Assembly (NCBI GenBank): GCA_963752935.1
Contig: CAVWAL010000004.1
Coordinates: 320,386 to 384,385, forward strand
Reading direction: 5' to 3'
Source: RI-153 sp963752935
Lineage (GTDB): Bacteria; Chloroflexota; Anaerolineae; Caldilineales; Caldilineaceae
Length of the DNA stretch: 64,000 nt
A model generated the notes under the pieces. That model saw nothing but the letters and a program-made list of their open reading frames with translations. It ran no database searches and was not told the origin of the DNA. Shown here in pieces: positions 63,989 through 64,000 of the stretch; the first letter of the stretch is position 1, and each line of letters opens with the position of its first letter. A program made the position numbers and the translations under genes.

Positions 63989-64000
63989 CTGGTTCTTGGT

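Overview
The window looks like part of a Chloroflexota chromosome, probably from the Anaerolineae/Caldilineae side. This is inferred from gene content (fused 2-oxoacid:ferredoxin oxidoreductase alpha chain, SirB1-like protein, Ycf46-like AAA+ ATPase, proline/threonine-linker lipoproteins, many intergenic palindromes); no 16S rRNA gene is present to prove it.

The first 34 kb is chromosomal backbone. In order it holds: the 5' part of an alpha/beta hydrolase; a frameshifted zinc alcohol dehydrogenase; a large putative glycoside hydrolase; a soluble Ser/Thr kinase; an Amt ammonium transporter with a clear terminator; a DUF72 protein; an unknown protein translationally coupled to a SirB1/transglutaminase-like protein; a PlsC acyltransferase; a Sua5/TsaC tRNA-modification enzyme; korA-korB with a GntR/FCD regulator upstream; a REC-PAS-GGDEF-EAL cyclic-di-GMP protein; an M20 amidohydrolase; a SNF2 helicase with a zinc ribbon; a frameshifted lamin-tail/C39-like lipoprotein; a Ycf46-like ATPase and its operon partner; a VOC protein; and the molybdenum-cofactor operon moeA-moaC-moaD-moaE. 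Between these genes sit at least three families of structured repeats, including a roughly 150 bp MITE-like element present twice, each copy with its own perfect 9 bp target-site duplication.

At 32.9-34.3 kb a strong promoter precedes the RNase P RNA gene (rnpB) and six tRNA genes (Leu, Ala, Gly, Phe, Gln, His). This cluster appears to be an integration site. Directly beyond tRNA-His lies an inverted 31 bp fragment of that same tRNA, followed by a tyrosine recombinase. A second, intact recombinase lies near the right edge (62.9-63.9 kb). The roughly 29 kb between them is an integrated mobile element or stacked elements.

The island has two parts. The left part (34.4-55.5 kb) carries cargo and defence genes: a UvrD-like helicase, a secreted beta-helix protein, an HsdR_N-type nuclease, SH3 and PT-rich lipoproteins, a truncated hsdM, a CBS-HEPN fusion protein, and a type I restriction-modification locus (hsdM, hsdS, hsdR, YgjP-like peptidase) interrupted by small toxin-antitoxin-like genes. 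The right part (55.8-63.9 kb) is a replication/recombination module: a CopG-like protein, a RepA-like ATPase, a DnaG-like primase, SWIM, Rad52-like and RadC proteins, an ArdC-like antirestriction protein and an integrase. A striking inverted pair of triple repeats lies between the repA-like and primase genes and is a candidate replication origin.

Many island genes are broken by single-base indels, several in homopolymer runs, whereas only two backbone genes are. I cannot tell sequencing or assembly error from real decay. These genes are annotated as one interrupted locus each.
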